From the NCBI RefSeq assembly GCF_023159225.1, contig NC_063162.1, positions 95,126,880-95,190,879 of the forward strand: a stretch of 64,000 nucleotides of DNA. Reading direction: 5' to 3'. Below, piece after piece: positions 1 through 11,021 of this stretch (its first letter is position 1; the number at the start of each line of letters is the position of its first letter). The position numbers were made by a program, and so were the translations under genes. The notes below the pieces were generated by a model. That model saw only the letters and a list, made by a program, of their open reading frames with translations. It was not told the origin of the DNA and did no database searches. This DNA is from Perognathus longimembris pacificus (taxonomy: Eukaryota; Chordata; Mammalia; Rodentia; Heteromyidae).

Positions 1-616
1 GAAAAATATTTAGAAAAATAAAAACCCTAAGAAACCCTTCCTAACTTGACAAATATAAACTTTTTTCCAAGAAGGTTTGTTTTTACAAAGAAAGCTGTTA
101 AAGTGTAATATTTGAAATCATATTACACATTATAATTCACAGGCATTTTATAACCACAAGAGAAACAGAAAGCTTTCAGCCAGTTTTCTCAGCTTTTATA
201 AAAACTAAATCTTTTTTGCACTGACTTATAAAACAAGAATTGGTCATACAAACTTTTCCAATTACATTGCAAAGTGCAATTTCACCCATGAAATCCTTTA
301 GCACATGGTAAAATCCTCCACAGAGAAGATACTGTATCAATTATGGAAATATTGCACCATCCTCAATAAAACTTAATATGGATGAAAATGTAGAAGAAAA
401 AAAAACAGTTTAGGTAAATTGGAATTAACTGTGCTACTTTAAGAGCTACCAGTCTATTTTGGTTATGATAAATCAAATTTTAGAGCAGAGAATAGTGTCT
501 TACTATCTCTTTCATGATTCCAAGGAATTACACATAGGCAAAAAGTAAACAAATTCATAATCCTAAATGAACTACAATAATATGCTTTTTCTAAATCACA
601 AAATTTAATAACATAA
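1..616. other. Unassigned AT-rich DNA
   Basis: I see no gene, RNA gene or recognisable repeat in this stretch. It is AT-rich, with no long open frame on either strand. Confidence 0.5.
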
Positions 617-735
617 AATTTATTGAATGCTTATTCTATGCCTGGAACGTTTCTAGGTACTTGGAACATATACATGAATGAAGCAAAGATTCCTGTGAAC
701 TGACAGTTTATTTCCTAGAAGATTCTAAGACTAAC
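617..735 (+). mobile_element. L2 LINE 3'-end relic
   Basis: The run of words 'ttattgaatgcttattc', 'cctggaacgtttctaggtac' and the following 'atgaatgaagcaaagattcc' follows the familiar L2 3'-end pattern (short-lived 'tattgagcacctactatg'-type text, then 'caggcact..ttctaggc', then 'gaacaaaa..aaatccctg'). The match is by eye to a remembered consensus and is heavily diverged, as expected for a mammalian-wide relic. From 736 to about 1049 I see nothing further. Confidence 0.6.
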
Positions 736-1049
736 TTGTACCCATAGTTCTATAAGAACAAAGCAATCTCAAAATAAGCAAGAGACTTGTTTCTTGAGAA
801 ATCAGCTTCTTTCATAGGCTAGAATTCATCCATTTAGACGAAGAAATTGACCATGTTTCTCACAGACAAAATTCAAGTACCCACTGATTTGCAGAAGAAA
901 TAAACAACTTAATTTCTTCCTTTGTGGCCAAAATCTGAGGAAAGTCAAAATATATTCAGTACATCATTTGTTAAGCATTATATTTCAAAGTGGAATTCAG
1001 GACAGGTTGCAAATGTTTGCTGTGCCAAGTTGAAAAATTGCTAATATCA

Positions 1050-3708
1050 TTTGCTCATCAGAGAAGTCTCTTTTTTAAGTCTTTAGCCCACTCGTTGAGG
1101 GGGTTATTGGTTCTTTGCGTTTTTTTTTTTTTCAGGAATGTAATTTTTTTTAGTTCTGCATATATTTAGATATGATATCTTTGCCCATTGTATGTCTGGT
1201 AAAGATCTTTTCCCAATCTGTGGGTTTTCTGTTTATCTTGTGAGCTATGTCCTTTGCAGTGCAGAAGCTCTGCAGTTTGATGCAGTCCCATTTTTCCATC
1301 TTTTCATTGATTTGTAGCATTTCTGGGTCTTTGTTGAGGAAGTTACGTCCTGTGCCAAGGAGCCCAAGTGTTTCTCCTACTCCTTCTTTTAGTGTTCTCA
1401 GGGTATCTGTTTTTATTTCAAGGTCTTTGATCCATTTGGAATTGATTTTGGTGCAGGGTGATACATAAGGATCTAGTTTTACTTTGTTGCAGGTGTTGAA
1501 CCAGTTTTGCCAGCACCATTTGTTAAAGAGCTATCTGTCTTCCATCCTATTTTTTAGCTCCTTTATCAAAGATTAAGTAGGCATACTTTTGTGGGTTCAT
1601 TTTTGGGTCGTCAATTCTGTTCCATTGGTCTTCAGGTCTGTTCCGATGCCAATACCAAGCTGTTTTTATTAATATAGCTTTATAATACAGCTTGAAGTTT
1701 GGTATTGTAATTCCTCCAGCACTGTTCTTTTTGCGTAGGATTTTTTTTTTTTTTTTTTTGCTATTCAGGGTCTTTTATTGTTCCATATGAATTTCTGCAT
1801 TGCTCCTCTATTTCATTAAAAAATGATGTTGGGATATTAATGGGTATTGCATTGAATTCGTAGATAGCATTTGGCAATATTCCCATTTTGATTATATTAA
1901 TCCTCCCAATCCAGAAGCATGGGAAGTTTTTCCATTTTCTTAGTTCTGCCTTAATTTTGTTTTTCATGTTTTTAAAGTTCTCATCATATAATTCTTTCAC
2001 TTCTTAGGTTAAGGTTACTCCTAGGTATTTTATGTTTTTTGAGGTATTGCAAAAGGAGTTGCTTTCCTGATTTCAGCCTGTCTTCAGGTCATTAACATAT
2101 AGAAAGGCTGTTGATTTTTGAGGGTTTATTTTATATCCTCTACTTTGCCAACGTTTTGGATCAGCTCTAGTAACTTGGGAGTAAAGTTTATGGGGTTCTT
2201 TAGGTATAGGATCATGTCATTTGCAAAGAGAGAAAATTTAACTTCATCTTTTTCTATTTGGATCCTCTTTATGTTTTCTTCTTGTCAAAGTGCTTTGGCT
2301 AGGAATTCTAGTACTATGTTGAAGAAAAGGGGAGAGAGCAGACCTCCCTGTCTTGCTCCTGATTTTAAAGGGAATGGCTTTAGCTTTTCACCATTTAGAA
2401 TTACTCTTGCTCTTGGTTTGTCATAAACTGCCTTTATTATATTCAGGAGTATTCCCTGGAATCCCAATTTTCCCAGGGCTTTTAGCATAAATAGGTGCTG
2501 GATTTTATCAAACGCCTTTTCTGCATCCAGAGATATAAGCATCTGATTCTTTACTTTGCTCAGGATGATGTGGTGAATTACATTAATTGACTTGCATACA
2601 TTGAACCAACTTAAAAAGAGACTTCTCTGATGAGGAAATGAGAATGGCCAAGAGACATATGAAAAAGTGCTCTACATCACTGACCATAAAAGAAATGCAA
2701 ATCAAAGTAACTTTGAGATTCCACCTCACCCCAGAAGAATGTCCTTTATCAAGAAAACTAACAATAATAAATGTTAGAGTGGATGTGGCCAAAAGGGAAC
2801 CCTACTTCATTGTTGGTGGGAATGTAAACTAGTTCAGCCACTCTGGAAAGCGGTATGAAGATTACTCAGAAGGCTAAACATAGAGCTCCCCTATGATCCA
2901 GCAGCCCCACTTTTGGGCATCTACCCAAAAGACCACAAACAAGAACACACTAAAGCCACCAACATAACAATGTTCATTGCGGCACAATTTGTCATAGCTA
3001 AAATATGGAACCAACCCAGATACCCCTCAGTAGACAAATGGATCAGGAAAACGTGGTACATATACACAATGGAATTTTATGCCTCTATCAGAAAGAATGA
3101 CATTGCCCAATTCATAAGGAAATGGAAGGACTTGTACAAAATTATACAAAGTGAAGTGAACCAAACCCAAAGAAACATGGATTCTATGGTCTTCCTCATA
3201 GGGAAGAATAAGCACAGGTTTATGCTAGTCATAGCAAAGGATCATAAGGGCCTAAATGCTTATGAATGCATAAGATGATGCTAAGTGAAATGAACTCCAT
3301 GTTATGGAACGACTGTTATATCACTGTTGTTAATTACTTCCAACTTGCCATGTAATACCATACTGTCTATTGTTGATGATCTTCTTGTATCCCCTTCCTG
3401 TGGTTGTACCCGAACTCTCACTGTATCTTATCTGAGTACATTGGAAACTGTATATACTGGTATTAGAAATAGGAAAGTGAAAGTGAATATCAAAATCGAA
3501 AGACAAATGATAAAAAGGCAAACGACTATAAAAGCAATACTTGCAAAACCATTTGGTGTAAACCAACTGGACAACTCATGGAGGGAGAGGGAAAGGGGAA
3601 GGGGGAATGAGGGAGGAGGTAACAAAGCGTACAAGAAATGTACCCAAAGCCTAATGTATGAAACTGTAACCTCTCTGTACATATTTTGAGCAAGAAAACA
3701 CAATAAAA
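1050..3708 (+). mobile_element. L1: LINE-1, 5'-truncated and 5'-inverted (type-1 3' UTR)
   Basis: This is one L1 insertion in two opposed parts. From 1050 to about 2608 ORF2 sequence lies on the minus strand. It includes reverse-transcriptase text with 'DAEKAFD' and '[12 protein letters not shown]' translated from 2542 down to 2285, and the C-terminal half down to 1050. From about 2606 to 3708 the downstream part of the same L1 runs on the plus strand: the ORF2 C terminus ('GIYPKDHKQEHTKAT' near 2913), then a 3' UTR with a G-rich purine block (3582-3620) and an 'AATAAA' end. The two parts share about 30 bases ('gagacttctctgatgag' on minus near 1060-1078 and on plus near 2616-2632), so they meet at the same L1 position. 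That is the mark of twin-primed 5' inversion with a small duplication. Stops and frameshifts make it dead. No clear target-site duplication was found. Confidence 0.88.
2216..2227 (-). other. Mutated RT catalytic motif (FADD to FAND) in L1 ORF2
   Basis: Read on the minus strand, 'tttgcaaatgac' gives F-A-N-D followed by MILY, where active L1 reverse transcriptases have F-A-D-D. The first catalytic aspartate of the pair is replaced by asparagine, a single G-to-A type change. The copy is already truncated and inverted, so this is one more inactivating lesion. Confidence 0.7.
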
Positions 3709-4042
3709 ACTTAAAGCAATGCCTTTTATATATTGGTACATGACATATGCCATTGAATTGAAGACACACTATATTCCTTGCTTCTTTCTGCCTCTTTTCT
3801 CACTTCCATCATTCTCTAAAAAAAGATAGACTTATGATTTCTTTTAATAATTAATTTAGTATACACTAAGCTCTCTACTTCCTTTGGGAATTTTTTTTGG
3901 GTTGGTTTGGATTTCTTACCATTTTGGACAATTCCTAGTTCTCTAATTCTAAAACTCTTAGTATGTATGCACATTTCATGCATACATGTCGCACACATAT
4001 AAATACATATTTTAATTAATTTGAAATTTCTGGGTTTTCTTG
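3709..4042. other. Unassigned DNA between L1 and SINE
   Basis: Mostly T-rich sequence with no recognisable gene or repeat. Confidence 0.4.
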
Positions 4043-4281
4043 GCTCACACATGTAATCTTAGGTACTCTGTAGGTTGAGATCTGAGGATGATACTTCGAA
4101 GCTAGCCAGGGCTGGAAAGTGGATGAAATTCTTATTTCCAAGTACACCCAGGTACACACACCCCACCCACACATCGCCACACACTCCTGCACACAAAGCT
4201 GGAAGTAGGAATGTGTCTCAAGTGGTAGAATTTAGTCCTGAGTAAAGAAGCCTCATGTCAGCACCCAGGCTGTGGTGATAC
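4043..4281 (+). mobile_element. Composite SINE (7SL/B1-like left, tRNA-like right), diverged
   Basis: The left part carries the B1/Alu-like text 'catgtaatcttaggtactc' and 'gagatctgaggat..gaagctagccagg'. The right part carries 'gaagtaggaatgtgtctcaagtggtag', the same right-hand block as the other composite SINEs in this window. A CA-rich expansion near 4148-4190 separates the halves. The element ends in a (CTA)n array. Confidence 0.7.

Positions 4282-4314
<33 letters not shown>
4282..4314 (+). repeat. (CTA)11 microsatellite
   Basis: Eleven uninterrupted CTA units lie directly at the 3' end of the composite SINE, where an A-rich tail would be expected. From 4315 to about 4774 there is only AT-rich unassigned sequence. 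Confidence 0.95.
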
Positions 4315-4774
4315 ATAAATAAATAATAATTAGAAAATAATCAATGTTAATTTAAAAGCAGAACGATGCTACTAATTTATTTTCTACAAATACAATTGTG
4401 AATATGCTATAAATATTTCCTGTTATTTGTTTTATAATATATAACTTCTGTACATAAAAATGTGATTTTCTAGTCTCTTGGTTAGATAGCAAGGAAACCG
4501 CTAATGGTTCCAAGATTTAAATAACCAAAAAATCAAATGCTGTACCTGGTGATACAGTTTTAGAAACTGAAGAATAAATATTTTACAGCATATCCAGGAG
4601 TCAGCTAAGAGAGATTGGAAAGGATGATGTGACAGAAAGAGGGGTACAAATATCAACAGTCTTTGAGGAATGAAAGTTAATTACATTTATGGCATTTAGC
4701 ATTGATTCTTTTAAATAAAGAGAAAATTGAGAAGAAAGAATGGAGTGTATTCAATTCTGTAAGATTTTAATTAT

Positions 4775-6054
4775 TTTCCATATGTTAGCTAAAGAAAATA
4801 ATGCTGCAATTAACGTGGTTGTGCTAGTAGCTTTAGTATGGCCTTGTTTACAGCCATTTGCTAAATGCTCAGGTATAGGACTGATGAATGGATCATAGGG
4901 GAGCTCTATGATTAGTCTTCTGAGGAATACCCATACTGATATCCAAAGTGTTTGAGCAAGTTTACATCCCACCAACACTGTAGTATCATTTCCTTTTGGC
5001 CAAATCCCCACCAGTATCTCTTATTAGTTTTCGTGATAATAGCCATTCTAATTGGAGTGAGTTGGAATCTCAATGTAGTTTTTTTGTTTTTTTGGTTTTT
5101 TTTTTGGCCAGTCCTGGGCCTTGGACTCAGGGCCTGAGCACTGTCCCTGGCTTCTTCCCGCTCAAGGCTAGCACTCTGCCACTTGAGCCACAGCACCGCT
5201 TCTGGCCGTTTTCTGTATATGTGGTGCTGGGGAATCGAACCTAGAGCCTCGTGTATCCGAGGCAGGCACTCTTGCCACTAGGCTATATCCCCAGCCCCTC
5301 AATGTAGTTTTGATTTGCATTTCTTTTATTGCCAGAGATGTCGAACATTTCTTCATGTGTCTATTGTGGAATCTAACCAGATCTCCCTCAGTAGATGAAT
5401 AAATTTAAAAAAATGTTATGCATGCAATAGAATTCTGTGCATCCACCACAAAGAATGACATTGCCCCATTCATAGAAAATGGAAATATTTGGGAAAAAAT
5501 ATATTATTCAAAGTAAGCCAGACACAAAGAAACAAAGGATGCATGGTTTCACTCATTGTAATAACTAGAATATATCCAGGACATTCTTCACAGAGGCTCA
5601 CAGTAGCTCAATAGCTACATGCATATGACCTATATAAAATTATGTTTACTGAAATGACCTCCAAGGTATGGAAACAAGAGGGTTTTTTTCAGTGTACTGT
5701 TTGCAGTTACTTCTTGTTTTCTTTTTTGCCTTTTGTTTATTCCCTATTGTCACTGTTTTGTTTATTTCTATACCATTTGTCATATATATGTATATATATG
5801 TACATACACACATATGTGTATGTTTATTTGATTTGGGGAAGGGAAAGGGAATCACAGAAATGGTGGGACCAACCAAGGTTGAATCAAATTAACAGTGGTA
5901 CTCACTAGACACCATCTTGGAAGTGAACTTTACAACATTGGGAAAGAGGAATTGGGGGAGTGAAGAGACAAGGGGAGGAAGTAACATTGTTCAAAAAAAT
6001 GTACTCATTACCTTATATAACTGTAACTCCTCTGTTCATCACCTTTACAATACT
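4775..6054 (+). mobile_element. L1: LINE-1, 5'-inverted, older 3' UTR type, split by a SINE
   Basis: The part from about 4775 to 5363 is ORF2 C-terminal sequence on the minus strand. The translation around 5011-4751 contains 'IELPYDPFI' and 'IAALFSLANIWK'. The part from about 5364 runs on the plus strand, from 'accagatctccctcagtag' through an ORF2 end and a long 3' UTR to 6054. The inverted part stops at 'aacatatggaa' and the direct part restarts at 'tggaatctaaccag', which are neighbours in L1, so this is a simple 5' inversion at that word. The 3' UTR (5640-6054: 'actcactagacacca', 'actgtaactcctctg', 'cacctttacaata') recurs near 50.1 and 52.1 kb and differs from the type-1 end of the first L1. 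A younger SINE sits at 5083-5297. Confidence 0.85.
5069..5311 (-). mobile_element. ID-like dimeric SINE inserted in L1, with 14-bp target duplications
   Basis: The body (5083-5297, minus strand) has the tRNA-like left half with box A/box B type text, then the right half, then an A-rich tail (T-rich on plus at 5083-5103). It is bounded by the perfect duplication 'ctcaatgtagtttt' at 5069-5082 and 5298-5311. That word is L1 ORF2 sequence, so the SINE clearly landed inside the L1 and is younger than it. Such SINEs are transcribed by RNA polymerase III from the internal promoter and moved by L1 machinery (family knowledge). Confidence 0.93.
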
Positions 6055-6322
6055 TTTTTTTAAAAGATTTAGATTTTCTCTTATATATTATATTGGATTA
6101 TTATTATGTTTCCATTATTTTGTCTTAGAAAAGAAATATATCTCTCTGTGTCAAGTGAAAAAATAACTCAACATACTCACTAAAAATTTTATTACAAGTT
6201 TTTTTTGTGGTGTTTACATGATATAATTTAAGTCTCCTCTGGAATTAAAAAGCATTTGTGCTTAGCACCCCCCAGAAGAAATTAAAAATCAGTTATCATG
6301 ACATCATGGGTGAAACCCTACA

Positions 6323-6565
6323 TTTACTGGAAGTAGGGAAGGAAAGGGAAACTTCAAAGGGTAAAAGCGAACCAATGCAACAGCAATACTTACAAAACTA
6401 CATGCTGTAAACCAACTTTACAACTGGGGGTGGGGTTGAGGAGGGGGAAGGTGGGATAAAAATGAGGGACAAGGCAACAAGATTGATAAGAAATGTACTC
6501 ACTGTCTTAGATATGAAACTGTAACCCCTCTGTACATCACTTTCACAATAAATAAATCAACTAAA
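6323..6565 (+). mobile_element. L1: LINE-1 3' UTR fragment (type 1)
   Basis: This matches the 3' UTR of the first L1: 'gcaatacttacaaaac..gtaaaccaac', a G-rich purine block (6425-6475), 'aagaaatgtactcac', 'gaaactgtaacccctctgta' and 'cactttcacaataaataa'. Only the end of the element is present. From 6055 to 6322 I see nothing recognisable. Confidence 0.85.
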
Positions 6566-6589
6566 AATACTTTCAATTAAAAAAGAAGG

Positions 6590-6865
6590 CCGCCAGGTGC
6601 TGGCCTGTAATCTTAGCTACTCAGGAGGCTGAAATATGAGAACAGAGGCTCAGAACCAGCCTGGGCAAGAAAGTCCTTGAGATTCTTACCTCCAATTAAT
6701 CAGCAGAAGAACAAAAGTGTATCTGCAGCTCAAAGTTGTAGTGAACTAGCTTTCAGCTTAAGAGCTCGGGGACAATGCCCAGGCCTGGGTTCAAGCCTCA
6801 CAACTGACGAAAAAAAAAAAAAAAAAGAAGAAGAAAAAAAAGAAAAGGAAAGATAAAGAAAAGAC
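6590..6865 (+). mobile_element. Composite SINE with A-rich tail
   Basis: The left part has the 7SL/B1-type words 'cctgtaatcttagctactc' and 'aggaggctgaa', then 'accagcctgggcaagaaag'. The right part has 'ttaagagctcggggacaat', 'cccaggcctgggttcaagcc' and a tail of A and AAG repeats. It is the best preserved member of this composite family here. Confidence 0.8.
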
Positions 6866-7600
6866 AATCACCTCCAAGTAAATTTTTAAATGAATTAAAA
6901 TATATTTATAACAGAGAATTCTGTAAATGATGCTTGCTCACATATCATTTTTTTGTTGATTTAACTAAACTTATAATTGAAGAAAAATTGACCTAATCAC
7001 AACCTTGCAGCTATAATTTTTAGTGTTAGTGTAAATATCTTTCTACAGGCTTTTCTGGGCTTTCATGTAGAGTATGAGTTATTCAAGATGTTAGATATAT
7101 AAGTAGAATGATAGCCTCTCAAGCAAGCTGTTAATATCTGCCATCACACCAGTGAATGATCACACACTGCCATTCATTGAATGTCCCCAACTACAGCCTC
7201 TGTACCTTCCATCCAATGCTCCATATTAAAGAATCAGTTGTCCTGAATGATCCTGCCCTTCTGATGGACAGCTCAATGTGTATTCCTTGCTTTCCTTGAT
7301 CAACACTCATGCAATGCCCCTGTTGCTAGCAGCAGTGGGAAAAGTTAACTAGATAGTGATTTTTGTTAAATTAGACAATGATCTTAGTTTAGTCTGTTTC
7401 ATGTTGTCTCCTGCAGGACAGCAAACTAAGAAACGTGCTATCTCATCATGATGAGCAGAGCTCGGAGGCCAAGGTAACCTTTCAAATAGGTGTTTACTGT
7501 GGACACAATAAATTAAATGAGCTAATACAGAATAAATTTCTTGAGGAGAAGTGCCAGTGGGCAGCCTTGTGTTTGCTAAGCCAGCAATGGATCATTTGAG
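6866..7600. other. Unassigned DNA
   Basis: No gene or repeat that I can name. Base composition is less extreme than in the flanks between 7100 and 7500. Confidence 0.4.
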
Positions 7601-7601
7601 C

Positions 7602-7842
7602 CACACCCAAGTTCTTTTTTTTTTTTTTTTTTTGGCCAGTCCTGGGCCTTGGACTCAGGGCCTGAGCACTATCCCTGGCTTCTTTTTGCTCAAGGCTAGC
7701 ACTCTGACACTTGGGCCACAGCGCCACTCTGGCCATTTTCTACATATGTGGTGCTGGGGAATGGAATCTAGGGCTTCAAGTATACGAGGCAAGCACTCTT
7801 GCCACTGGGCCATATTCCCGGCCCCACACCCAAGTTCTTTTT
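7602..7842 (-). mobile_element. ID-like dimeric SINE with 18-bp target duplications
   Basis: Full-length minus-strand copy (body 7620-7824) with T-run (A tail) at its left, the right-half text 'ggccttggactcagggcc' and the left-half end 'ccatattcccggcccc'. The perfect duplication 'cacacccaagttcttttt' lies at 7602-7619 and 7825-7842, showing a young insertion. Confidence 0.93.
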
Positions 7843-7894
7843 GCTTTATTTCTCACATAAGGCATCACATTGCCCCCTTCTTCCCCCAGCTCCC

Positions 7895-8074
7895 AGGGCC
7901 AGCGTAGGAGTGTGATCGGTTTCCCTATGTATCCCACAAGTCTGAGATCACAAGTGCTGACCACCATACCAATTTTGCTTCTTGAAATAGGTTCTTGGCA
8001 ACTTTGCCCGTGTTTAGCCTCAAGCCATGATCCTCATGATATTTAATTCTTGGGTAGCTAGATTACAAACATAA
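7895..8074 (-). mobile_element. Old SINE fragment (composite/B1-like)
   Basis: Minus-strand text 'tgggtagctagattacaaac' and 'tctgagatcacaagtgctgac' follows the B1-like left part in reverse. It is much diverged and the boundaries are approximate. Confidence 0.5.
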
Positions 8075-8075
8075 A

Positions 8076-8185
8076 TCACCGTATCACAACAGGATATTAT
8101 TTAAATAAACGAAACATCTCTAATATTCTTTCACCGTATCACAACAGGATATTATTTAAATAAACGAAACATCTCTAATATTCTT
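8076..8185. repeat. Perfect 55-bp tandem duplication
   Basis: Bases 8076-8130 and 8131-8185 are identical over all 55 positions, each starting 'tcaccgtatcacaacagg' and ending 'ctaatattctt'. There is no third copy. Perfect identity in otherwise decayed surroundings means either a very recent duplication or an assembly artefact. Confidence 0.95.
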
Positions 8186-9300
8186 ATCAGAAATGTTTTG
8201 TTATTGTATATGAAAAGTAGGATTATTTCACATTTACACATATCACAATCAATAGTTTGTTTTCATGAAAAAAGTAAAGAATAAGTATGATTTTTATAAA
8301 ATGTGACTAGAAGAAGCAATATCAAAATTACAGTTTTTTTTAATGTGAAAATGTTCTTTTTTTTTCTTTCAGATTAGTTGGCAGGTAGTAAGGATGTTTT
8401 GCCCATGAGCATCTTGGTGATAAAAGAAGACATTTTTAAACATTTATGGATTCTTTTGCCAAGCTTTTTATATACAGAACAGGTTGGCTATAATATTGAT
8501 CAGAGTCCTCTTCCAACACTTGCTTCTTAGAAAAAGTCTGCCTACACCTCTTGTTTCACAATTAAGAAAGCAGAAGCTGAGACTTAAAAACATAGAGAAT
8601 TTCTCCAGTGAAAAGTTGTATCATGCAGCAGCATTGGAAGAAATATAACCCCTCATACGCGTGTTTAAAATCAAGGTGTGCTTTCCTTTTCGATCTGAAT
8701 TCTATTAATACTTTACTATGAAGTAATAGATATTTTGAGCTCCTGACTTCTAAAAATTAGACCTGTAAAAGAACTCACCACCAAGGACAATCCCCTGCTC
8801 ATCTGTGTCTTTGTAATGCAAACTTGAATTTCCTCAGGTGTCTGGGAGCCGAATCAAGTAAATGTTCAATTTCTAATCTTGAAGTACAGTTTACCTTTAT
8901 GGCAAAGAGGTATGACTGGGCAACAAAGCAGCAAATAGAGTTACAGAGCCTATGAAGTTCCTGCTTATAAGACTCCTGCCTTTACACGGATGCTTTAATG
9001 TCTACATTTGAAGAGGAGGATTAATTGGCCTGCATTAGAAAGGTGCATCAGAATCTCAGAAGATGTTTGTAATGGCTTGTAGGAAAGTGTTTCTAGAAGT
9101 GATGGGAAGAGGAGTAAAGATGGAAAGGATATGGAATATTGGTCATATCATATGCTTTAACCTGGACTTTTAGAGGATTACTCTCTCTTAATTTTCTATT
9201 TCATTCCTCCTAAGTATTTTTTCTTTTTTTCTAAAAATTCTTTTCCCAGTGGATCCTTCCCATGAGTCTCTCCTATGGATTTGTTCGCCCTTGTAATTCT
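8186..9300. other. Unassigned DNA with a possible MIR fragment
   Basis: Near 8550-8615 the words 'cacaattaagaaagcagaag' and 'ctgagacttaaaaacataga' resemble the core of MIR, but weakly. The rest has nothing I recognise. Confidence 0.35.
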
Positions 9301-9304
9301 GTGT

Positions 9305-9396
9305 GTGTGCTTCATTGTTGCAGTTCTGATGTTCAAACTAGGTCCCTGCATAGAAGAAGTAAAGCTCTCCTACATGCTACATCCCAGCCCAAGGCA
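9305..9396 (-). mobile_element. ID-like SINE fragment, old
   Basis: On the minus strand this resembles the tRNA-like left half only ('atgttcaaactaggtccctg' to 'ctacatcccagccc'). It is diverged and lacks the right half. Confidence 0.5.
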
Positions 9397-9712
9397 TTCT
9401 TAACTTGAGAAGCATTGATTATAGAGTTATTCTTAGAATTCAAAAGGCCTGTGAAATTGAATATGAAAAAGAATCACTATTGTATTTTCATTATCTTTTA
9501 ACTTTAATTTTGAAAGTAGGTAAGCAGCCACAATAGAACCAAAACCTCTGTAGCATTGTCATCAACAGAAAGTGTTTCCTCAGAGAGCTAAAGTAATAAC
9601 ATAGGCACCTAATATATCACATATATCCATTGCTAATATAAAATTTGTTAATTAGATTTTGTTTTCATTAGATCTGCTATTTGTTAGTAAAAAAGCAGGT
9701 TGATACGAATGA

Positions 9713-9950
9713 CCCAAATATGTTTTTATTTGTTTATTTATTTTTGCCAGTCCTGGTCCTTCGACCCAGGGCCTGAGCACTGTCCCTGGCTTCTTTTTGC
9801 TCAAGGCTAGCACTCTGCCACTTGAGCCATAGGGCCACTTCTGGCCATTTTCTATATATGTGGTGCTGGGGAATCAAACCCAGGGCTTCATGTATAGGAG
9901 GCAAGCACTCTTGCCACTAGGCCATATTGCCAGCCCCCCAAATATGGTTT
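9713..9950 (-). mobile_element. ID-like dimeric SINE with near-perfect target duplications
   Basis: Minus-strand copy, body about 9727-9936, both halves present. Flanks 'cccaaatatgtttt' (9713) and 'cccaaatatggttt' (9937) differ at one position, so it is somewhat older than the copies at 5.1 and 7.6 kb. Confidence 0.9.
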
Positions 9951-11021
9951 AATGGTGTTTGGATAAGTAGCTCTCAACAGGAACCTACCACTTTTCATGA
10001 TTCTCTCATCACTGTTGCCTTTGGTCATAACTGAATATCTGTCCAGAAACTGGTCATTCACAAAGGTAGGAATTGTGCATCTTCTTACCCATATAAGTTA
10101 CTGTCATAAACTATATATCCACAGCATAAAAAAGAAACAGTTTCTAAACATATGCAGTTTTATTCATTTTTGATATAATATGTGTTATTAAATTACTAGG
10201 CTCATCAAAGTCTTCAGAAAGACAAATAGATTATTCCCTATAAAGCAGACAAGATATAAAAGATGGCACTGGAATGATTTATCACAATTAATAGATGTAT
10301 AAACACAACCAAAACTAGGAATCAAAGGCCTGGGCTTCTAAAGCAAGACATTTGCCACTGCATCAAAATTCCTATCTGAGAGAGAAAATAGTAAGAGATT
10401 CATAGAGAAGAATACTGCCTATTGGATTTTAGTAGATATGAGTTAATAATGCTATTAGAAACTTATTTGAACTCCAATAGATTATGGTTAATTGGATTCA
10501 GGAAAGACATTTTACTTGATTTATTTTAATTCATTGCAGTCATTTCCTTTGAGAAAGCTCATTAACTGAACCCAAAATAGAAGAATCAGTGGTTGCATGC
10601 AATTTAGAACATCTGTAACTAGGTGCAATTTGTGTGTGCATGTGTGTTTGATTCTTAATGGAACCAAATATAATTATACCTGCTAGAAAAAGAACTGAGG
10701 GTTGGCAAATTGAATACCTTGAATCTGACTTACATTTTTATATAAGGTTATGTTTATCTTCCTGAGCTAAGGTAATCATTTTAGAGTCATATCAGGTCAA
10801 AAACAACAATTAAAGTATCCATAACCCTACAAATCATAGATCCTTAGACACAAGTCCCAATGACTACTAAGTGGTTTTCTTCATTCCTGAATATTAAAGT
10901 AGAGTTTGAGAAATTTTTAATTTAGGGAAATCATTCTAATAGCCCCCTCAATATTCTTTCATTGGTTCTGTTGTTTACATTTTTCTATTCATGGTCGAGC
11001 TGCCTGTCAAAATCCATTCAG
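9951..11021. other. Unassigned AT-rich DNA
   Basis: No gene, RNA or named repeat seen. A short (TG)n stretch lies near 10630. Confidence 0.4.

Noticed and set aside
2285..2542. Reverse-transcriptase frame as an intact gene
   Set aside because: It is a fragment of a truncated, inverted L1 with a mutated active site, not a functional gene.
3327..3769. Overlapping frames on both strands
   Set aside because: They lie in the L1 3' UTR and recur in every copy of it. The UTR is non-coding.
8076..8185. A CRISPR-like or satellite array
   Set aside because: Only two direct copies, with no spacers, in mammalian DNA.
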